This document shows, piece by piece, positions 6,306 through 9,670 of a stretch of DNA of 9,670 nt. The DNA comes from Massilia sp. UBA2709 (GTDB lineage: Bacteria > Pseudomonadota > Gammaproteobacteria > Burkholderiales > Burkholderiaceae_D): NCBI GenBank assembly GCA_002354135.1, contig DEKZ01000348.1, forward strand, positions 199-9,868, read 5' to 3'. The notes under the pieces are model-generated. The model saw only the letters and a list, made by a program, of their open reading frames with translations, ran no database searches and had not been told where the DNA came from. Numbering within the stretch: position 1 is the first letter of the stretch; each line of letters begins with the position of its first letter. Both the position numbers and the translations under genes were made by a program.

Positions 6306-6743
6306 ATGACGAAAGTGGAAATTTTTACCGATGGCGCCTGCAAGGGCAATCCCGGCGCCGGCGGTTGGGGCGCGCTGCTGATGGCCGACGGCCACGAGAA
6401 GGAAATCTATGGCGGCGAGCCCAACACCACCAACAACCGCATGGAGCTGAAGGCGGTCATCGAGGCGCTCAGCACCCTGAACCGGCCTTGCGAAGTGGTC
6501 TTGCATACCGACAGCCAGTACGTGCAGAAGGGGATCTCGGAATGGATCCACGGCTGGAAGGCGCGCGGCTGGAAAACCGCGTCGAAAGAACCGGTCAAGA
6601 ACGACGACCTGTGGAAGGCCCTCGACCTGGCCCAGCAGCAGCACACCGTCGAATGGCGCTGGGTGCGCGGCCACAACGGCCATCCGGGCAACGAGCGTGC
6701 GGACGTGCTGGCAAACAAAGGTGTGGCGCTGGGGCGTCGATAA
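6306..6743 (+). CDS. rnhA: Ribonuclease HI
   Basis: This cytosolic endonuclease cuts the RNA strand of RNA-DNA hybrids, removing R-loops and primers. From the chosen ATG the product is 145 residues. The catalytic set is complete: Asp9 (FTDGACKGNPGAGGWG), Glu47 (NNRMELKA), Asp69 (HTDSQYV) and Asp133 (NERADVLANKG), with His123 in WVRGHNGHPGNE. All are one lower than E. coli numbering. The basic substrate-handle region GWKARGWKTASKEPVKN is present. The C-terminus (GVALGRR) is shorter than in E. coli. An in-frame ATG at 6276 would add 10 residues (MNQKEERPGG) and overlap the yafS-like stop. MTKVEIFTDGA matches the family's normal beginning, so 6306 is preferred, but neither site has a clear Shine-Dalgarno sequence. 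Confidence 0.96.
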   Translation: MTKVEIFTDGACKGNPGAGGWGALLMADGHEKEIYGGEPNTTNNRMELKAVIEALSTLNRPCEVVLHTDSQYVQKGISEWIHGWKARGWKTASKEPVKNDDLWKALDLAQQQHTVEWRWVRGHNGHPGNERADVLANKGVALGRR

Positions 6744-6760
6744 GACGAGCTCGCTTGAGA

Positions 6761-6766
6761 TATACT
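6761..6766 (+). promoter_or_regulatory. Possible -10 element for dnaQ
   Basis: TATACT in the 59-base gap between rnhA and dnaQ is a good -10 match, but upstream hexamers at 17-18 bases (CGATAA, TCGATA) are weak -35 candidates. dnaQ may have its own start of transcription in addition to read-through from rnhA. Confidence 0.3.
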
Positions 6767-6802
6767 GCGTGCCCGACTCATCAGTAATCACCAGTATCCA
6801 CC

Positions 6803-7510
6803 ATGCGCCAGATCGTTCTCGATACCGAAACCACAGGTCTTAATCCCCGCACTGGCGACCGCGTCATCGAAATCGGTTGCGTCGAGCTGGTCAACCGTAC
6901 GCTGACCGGCAACAACTTCCACCGCTACATCAATCCCGAGCGCGACTCCGACGAGGCCGCGCTCGCGGTCCACGGCCTCACGACCGAGTTCCTGAGCGAC
7001 AAGCCGAAGTTCCACGAGATCGTCGAGGAACTGCGCGAGTACGTGAAGGGCGCCGACATCATCATCCACAACGCGCCTTTCGACCTGGGCTTCCTGAACC
7101 ACGAATTCCAGCGCCTTGGCCTGCCGCCTTTCGTCGACCACTGCGGGCCTATCATCGACACCTTGGTGTTCGCGAAGGAAATGCACCCGGGTAAGCGCAA
7201 CTCGCTGGACGCGCTCTGCGACCGCTACGGCGTCTCCAACGCCCACCGCAAGCTGCACGGCGCACTGCTGGACTCGGAGCTGCTGGCCGACGTCTACCTG
7301 GCGATGACGCGCGGGCAGAACTCGCTGTCGATGGACGTCGAACCCGAAGAGACGGGCGGAGGCATGCTGCTCGACGCCGTGCCGCTGGGCGAGATCATCG
7401 TGGTCCAGGCGTCGAGCGACGAGTTGGCCGCACACGAGGAATTGCTGGTCGGCCTGGACAAGGGCGTCAAAGGCGACTGCGTTTGGAGAAATTATTCGCC
7501 AAAGGTTTGA
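6803..7510 (+). CDS. dnaQ: DNA polymerase III epsilon subunit (3'-5' proofreading exonuclease)
   Basis: This replisome core subunit removes misinserted nucleotides and binds the alpha subunit and the sliding clamp. The product is 235 residues, near the E. coli 243. DEDDh exonuclease motifs are complete: Asp7 and Glu9 in VLDTETTGLN, Asp94 in HNAPFDLGFLN, and His152/Asp157 in KLHGALLDSELL. The flexible segment after the exonuclease domain has QNSLSM (172-177) at the place of the E. coli clamp-binding QTSMAF. The C-terminal alpha-binding tail is recognisable (SSDELAAHEELL...GDCVWRN). The start aligns with the E. coli exonuclease core. There is no obvious Shine-Dalgarno sequence upstream of the ATG. 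The stop codon TGA lies inside the -35 hexamer of the downstream tRNA promoter. Confidence 0.96.
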   Translation: MRQIVLDTETTGLNPRTGDRVIEIGCVELVNRTLTGNNFHRYINPERDSDEAALAVHGLTTEFLSDKPKFHEIVEELREYVKGADIIIHNAPFDLGFLNHEFQRLGLPPFVDHCGPIIDTLVFAKEMHPGKRNSLDALCDRYGVSNAHRKLHGALLDSELLADVYLAMTRGQNSLSMDVEPEETGGGMLLDAVPLGEIIVVQASSDELAAHEELLVGLDKGVKGDCVWRNYSPKV

Positions 7511-7535
7511 CGGTAGAGAAAGTTTTTGGCATAAT
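7507..7535 (+). promoter_or_regulatory. tRNA-Val promoter overlapping the dnaQ stop
   Basis: TTGACG (7507-7512) and CATAAT (7530-7535) are separated by exactly 17 bases, each one mismatch from consensus. The dnaQ stop TGA (7508-7510) is part of the -35. The tRNA starts 15 bases after the -10, so the primary transcript needs only a short 5' leader removed. Confidence 0.75.
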
Positions 7536-7549
7536 ACTCCTCGTTGTCA

Positions 7550-7624
7550 GGGAGGTTAGCTCAGGGGTAGAGCACTGCATTCACACTGCAGGGGTCGCAA
7601 GTTCGAAACTTGCACTTCCCACCA
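7550..7624 (+). tRNA. tRNA-Val, anticodon CAC
   Basis: This is a complete 75-base cloverleaf with encoded CCA. The acceptor GGGAGGT (7550-7556) pairs with ACTTCCC (7614-7620), including one G-U at 7554/7616. The D stem is GCTC (7559-7562) with GAGC (7570-7573). The anticodon stem is CTGCA (7575-7579) with TGCAG (7587-7591), and its loop TTCACAC places CAC at 7582-7584, which reads valine GTG codons. The T arm is GCAAG-TTCGAAA-CTTGC (7597-7613). The discriminator A is at 7621 and CCA at 7622-7624. It follows dnaQ directly, as tRNA-Asp (aspV) does in E. coli from memory. Confidence 0.96.
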
Positions 7625-7684
7625 GAATTCAGCTGAGAAATCAGCAACATGAAAAAAGCCGGAGCGCAAGCTGCCGGCTTTTTT
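7598..7684 (+). repeat. Direct repeat copy 1: tRNA-Val 3' end, trailer and terminator
   Basis: These 87 bases, from CAAG of the T arm to the last T of the terminator, recur at 9584-9670 with no insertion or deletion and four differences, all transitions (7613 C/T, 7617 T/C, 7639 A/G, 7648 C/T). Copy spacing is 1986 bp. Upstream of CAAG the two sequences are unrelated. Confidence 0.95.
7652..7684. terminator. Rho-independent terminator of tRNA-Val
   Basis: A6 (7652-7657), then GCCGG-AGC-GCAA-GCT-G-CCGGC, then T6 (7679-7684). The stem has a GCAA tetraloop and a single bulged G (7673). The A6/T6 flanks extend the stem and make it usable on either strand. A second small hairpin GCTGA-GAAA-TCAGC (7632-7645) lies between the tRNA end and the terminator. 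Confidence 0.9.
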
Positions 7685-8029
7685 GTTTGAATGGCGGAAA
7701 CCGCACTGTGACAATGAAGTGCCGCCAAGCTCGGTGATAAAAAAGCGCAGCCCAGGCACGCCGTGCGCCACATGGAAGTGAATCATACGAACAATGGGTG
7801 GAAAGTGCGTGTCGATGGGGTGCCGTCATCCGGTTCGACCGCTACCATAGGTTCGCGCGAAGCATTCTCATAGGGCTGCGTGGATTGCCGGCGGTTGTCG
7901 TGTTCGGCCCGGCCGTTGCCTTGCTGTTCGCTGCCGCCTCCCTCCTGGTCAGTGGTGACCTGCGCCTGCACACGGCCTTGTCGTCATGGCCGCCGTGGAA
8001 ACCACGTACGGCCCGTTGATCAGCCCTTG
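7685..8029. other. 345-base intergenic region, no convincing gene
   Basis: Nothing recognisable is encoded here. On the minus strand GCGCA (complement of 7764-7768) and TGCGC (complement of 7745-7749) could pair ahead of a T6 run (complement of 7739-7744), a possible terminator for the lrp-like gene, though about 260 bases beyond its stop. A GTG-started plus-strand frame (7798-8019, 73 codons) includes a hydrophobic stretch but has no ribosome site and no family likeness. Confidence 0.5.
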
Positions 8030-8509
8030 CTAACGTTTATCTAACGGCACATGGAAGCCCGCCTTCAGGCAATGCAGGGCGACCGAGGTCTGAAAGCGCC
8101 GTACGTTGTCGTCCCCGCCGAACAGCCGCTCCGTGATCGCCTGGTAATCGGCCATCGAGGCCGCCGTGAGCACCAGCAAAATGTCGGCTTCGCCCGTGAT
8201 CAAGTAGCTCTGCTGAACTGCTGGCTCGTCCAGGATCCGTTGGCGCAGTGCTACCGCCGCTTTTGCATTCTCGTCATGGAGCTGCACCGCGACGATCAGC
8301 GTGAGGGGTCGGCCCAGTTGGCTGGCATCGAGCATGGCGCAATCCGCCCGTATCACACCGCTGTCGCGCAGGCGTCGGACGCGGCGCTGCACCGCCGGCG
8401 CCGACAAATGGACCGCCTTTGCGATTTCCCGTTGGGAGGTCGTGTTATCGCGCTGCAGGATATCGAGGATTGCAAGATCGAAGCTGTCGAGTGGGGCTGG
8501 AGAGAACAT
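8030..8509 (-). CDS. Lrp/AsnC-family transcriptional regulator
   Basis: From the ATG at 8509 the product is 159 residues, the normal family length. An N-terminal AsnC-type helix-turn-helix (DSFDLAILDILQRDNTTSQREIAKAVHLSAPAVQRRVRRLRDSGVI, about residues 8-53 by position) is followed by a RAM/effector domain of alternating strands and helices (LTLIVAVQLHDEN, then QSYLITGEADILLVL, then HCLKAGFHVPLDKR at the end). Such proteins assemble as dimers to octamers and sense amino acids. A TTG codon at 8557 would add 16 residues (TFARPS-like) not typical of the family, so 8509 is preferred. It is divergent from an amino-acid exporter, the classic arrangement for a local Lrp-type regulator of efflux. Which amino acid it senses is not visible. 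Confidence 0.9.
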   Translation of the reverse strand: MFSPAPLDSFDLAILDILQRDNTTSQREIAKAVHLSAPAVQRRVRRLRDSGVIRADCAMLDASQLGRPLTLIVAVQLHDENAKAAVALRQRILDEPAVQQSYLITGEADILLVLTAASMADYQAITERLFGGDDNVRRFQTSVALHCLKAGFHVPLDKR

Positions 8510-8541
8510 GCTTGGGCGAGCGAAAGTTGCGCGGGATGGGT

Positions 8542-8584
8542 GGAATTTGCAGTCCAAATGTCGATTTTAGCGCCTTAAAATTCC
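8542..8584. promoter_or_regulatory. Inverted repeat in lrp/rhtA intergenic region
   Basis: GGAATTT (8542-8548) and AAATTCC (8578-8584) are perfect complements, with centres 36 bases apart. Between them an AT-rich stretch contains TAAAAT-like -10 candidates on both strands (plus 8576-8581; minus 8569-8564). This is a plausible regulator-binding and promoter region for the divergent pair, but Lrp-type sites are degenerate and the assignment is tentative. Confidence 0.4.
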
Positions 8585-8587
8585 GGC

Positions 8588-9490
8588 ATGAAAATTCGAA
8601 ACCTGTCTGCACTGACTCCCTTCCTCGCCATCCTTGGCTCCGTTACCGCACTTGGATTGGGGACTTCGCTAGCCAAGCACACTCTGTTTCCAGTGATCGG
8701 CGCCGAGGGAACTACAGCGCTGCGCGTCGGCTTCTCCGCGCTCCTGATGCTCGCGCTGTGCCGCCCGTGGCGCTGGCGGCTGTCCGGTGCGGACAGCCGG
8801 GCGATCGCCTGCTATGGCGCCGCGCTGGGAGCGATGAACCTGTGTTTCTACATGTCCCTGCGTACGATCCCATTCGGCGTGGCAGTCGCGATCGAGTTCG
8901 CCGGGCCGCTCGCCGTGGCGTTGGTGTCCTCGCGCAGGCCGCTGGATTTCACCTGGGTGATGCTCGCCCTGGCGGGGCTGGCACTCCTGCTGCCGCTGGG
9001 ACACGAGCCGTCCACCCTCGATCCGGTGGGGATGGCGTATGCCGGCGCCGCGGCAGTGTGCTGGGCGTGCTATATCCTGTTCGGGAAGCGGGTGGAGCAC
9101 CTGCCGGCCGCTCATTCGGTATCGCTGGGCTTGGCCGTCGCCGCGCTGGTGGTCGTCCCCATCGGTCTGCCGGGCGCCGGCAGGGCGTTGGTCGATCCCT
9201 GGATACTCGGCGTCGGCCTGTGCGTCGCCGCGATCTCGAGCGCGCTGCCGATCTTTCTGGAAATGGCGGCGCTCAAGCGCCTGTCGCCCCAAGCATTTGG
9301 CGTCATGATCAGTATGGAGCCGGCGGTGGCAGCCTTGCTGGCGCTTGGCCTGCTGGACGAATATCTGACCCCTGCCCAGTGGCTCGCGGTCGGACTGATC
9401 GTGAGCGCCTCCATAGGCATCACCGTCACGCTGCGGCGGGCGTCGAGTTCCTCATGCGCCAACGTGGGGGAATTGGGGAGTAACAGATGA
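8588..9490 (+). CDS. rhtA: RhtA-type threonine/homoserine exporter, EamA/DMT family
   Basis: This inner-membrane exporter of 300 residues shows about ten hydrophobic segments arranged as two EamA repeats (about 10-138 and 147-282). Signature stretches match my recollection of E. coli RhtA closely: GTSLAKHTLFPVIGAEGTTALR in the first repeat (25-46), AIEFAGPLAVALVSSRRPLD (101-120), LLLPLGHE, ALPIFLEMAALKRL (219-232) and ISMEPAVAALLALG (241-254). RhtA-type proteins export threonine, homoserine and some amino-acid analogues; the exact substrate here is inferred. The ATG at 8588 has no strong ribosome site and lies 78 bases from the divergent regulator start. The hydrophilic tail (SSSSCANVGELGSNR) is unremarkable. 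A terminator identical to that of the tRNA lies about 150 bases downstream. Confidence 0.9.
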   Translation: MKIRNLSALTPFLAILGSVTALGLGTSLAKHTLFPVIGAEGTTALRVGFSALLMLALCRPWRWRLSGADSRAIACYGAALGAMNLCFYMSLRTIPFGVAVAIEFAGPLAVALVSSRRPLDFTWVMLALAGLALLLPLGHEPSTLDPVGMAYAGAAAVCWACYILFGKRVEHLPAAHSVSLGLAVAALVVVPIGLPGAGRALVDPWILGVGLCVAAISSALPIFLEMAALKRLSPQAFGVMISMEPAVAALLALGLLDEYLTPAQWLAVGLIVSASIGITVTLRRASSSSCANVGELGSNR

Positions 9491-9583
9491 GCTCAAAGCG
9501 CTTTCGATGCCGGTGACTACGTCGAGGCTCCGGTCACGCCCCGCCCAGACGCACGCTGACCTGACCTGTCGTCGCCAGCGCTT

Positions 9584-9670
9584 CAAGTTCGAAACTTGTA
9601 CTCCCCACCAGAATTCAGCTGAGAGATCAGCAATATGAAAAAAGCCGGAGCGCAAGCTGCCGGCTTTTTT
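9584..9670 (+). repeat. Direct repeat copy 2: orphan tRNA 3' end, trailer and terminator
   Basis: This is the 87-base second copy of 7598-7684, cut by the window edge, so it may continue. It contains the T loop, the 3' acceptor strand ACTCCCC and ACCA of a tRNA, but no D arm, anticodon arm or 5' acceptor strand lies upstream (9491-9583 has neither). It is therefore a tRNA fragment and not a gene. The acceptor change (CTCCCC instead of CTTCCC) would pair with a GGGG-type 5' strand, hinting at origin from a different tRNA or later drift. The trailer hairpin keeps a GNRA loop (GAGA). Confidence 0.95.
9638..9670. terminator. Terminator copy 2, downstream of rhtA
   Basis: A6 (9638-9643), then GCCGG-AGC-GCAA-GCT-G-CCGGC, then T6 (9665-9670), identical to 7652-7684. 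It now lies where it would end the rhtA transcript. The 93 bases between the rhtA stop and the repeat hold only a 10-bp palindrome AAAGCGCTTT (9495-9504). Confidence 0.88.

Noticed and set aside
5550..6743. 397-codon plus-strand frame that ends as rnhA
   Set aside because: Only the part from about 6276/6306 is RNase HI. The upstream portion is an out-of-frame Arg/Ala-rich shadow of the yafS-like gene, so this is not a fusion protein.
7556..7786. Minus-strand reading frames across the tRNA, with residues like VQVSNLRPLQCECS
   Set aside because: This is the well-known artefact of translating the antisense of a tRNA gene. The frame near 9452-9655 on the minus strand is the same artefact from the orphan tRNA fragment and its trailer.
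8510..8557. TTG start at 8557 for the Lrp/AsnC regulator
   Set aside because: It would add 16 non-family residues and consume most of the divergent promoter region; the ATG at 8509 gives the standard length.
8419..9483. 354-codon plus-strand frame over rhtA
   Set aside because: It is in a different frame from the RhtA sequence, whose match to a known family is strong. Its composition is arginine/glycine-rich and featureless.
7550..9670. Complete integrative element or prophage
   Set aside because: Repeats at a tRNA are present, but no integrase, excisionase, phage or conjugation gene is found between them, so only a remnant or recombination scar can be proposed.
1..9670. CRISPR array, toxin-antitoxin, restriction or other defence system
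   Set aside because: No regularly spaced repeats and no genes of those families are visible on either strand.

Overview
The window is a GC-rich bacterial chromosome segment. It most likely comes from a betaproteobacterium of the Burkholderiales, close to the Oxalobacteraceae (Massilia-like). That placement is an inference from protein flavour (Upp, CspA, malate synthase A), codon bias and GTAG-headed intergenic palindromes; no database search was possible. Most of the window is ordinary core chromosome. I see no phage, CRISPR, toxin or defence genes.

Layout: (1) 1-1130: upp (uracil salvage), with a recognisable promoter, followed 3 bases later by a small free-standing Hpt-domain phosphotransfer protein. 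(2) 1131-1677: a cold-shock protein gene with a structured leader of about 105 nt and a strong, probably bidirectional, terminator. (3) 1780-4456: a LysR-type regulator divergent from aceB (malate synthase A, glyoxylate cycle). The intergenic region carries a perfect 8-bp palindrome with a T-N11-A core, a textbook LysR operator. (4) 4457-4660: a non-coding patch of GTAG-headed REP-like palindromes between the convergent aceB and gloB ends. (5) 4661-7510: gloB (minus strand), divergent by only 20 bp from a yafS-like methyltransferase, then rnhA and dnaQ on the plus strand. From memory, E. coli keeps the same neighbours (gloB-yafS-rnhA-dnaQ-aspV), but there rnhA and dnaQ are divergent. (6) 7550-7684: tRNA-Val(CAC) directly after dnaQ, with its own promoter and a terminator. 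(7) 7685-9583: a Lrp/AsnC regulator divergent from an RhtA-type threonine/homoserine exporter. (8) 9584-9670: an 87-base near-exact second copy of the tRNA-Val 3' end plus its trailer and terminator, running to the window edge.

Functionally the modules are separate: pyrimidine salvage, cold response, acetate/glyoxylate metabolism, methylglyoxal detoxification, DNA replication fidelity and RNA-primer removal, and amino-acid export. The least ordinary part is the regulator/exporter cassette bracketed by tRNA-3'-end repeats exactly 1986 bp apart. This looks like the footprint of a past insertion or recombination at a tRNA gene. No integrase lies inside it, so a mobile-element reading remains a hypothesis.
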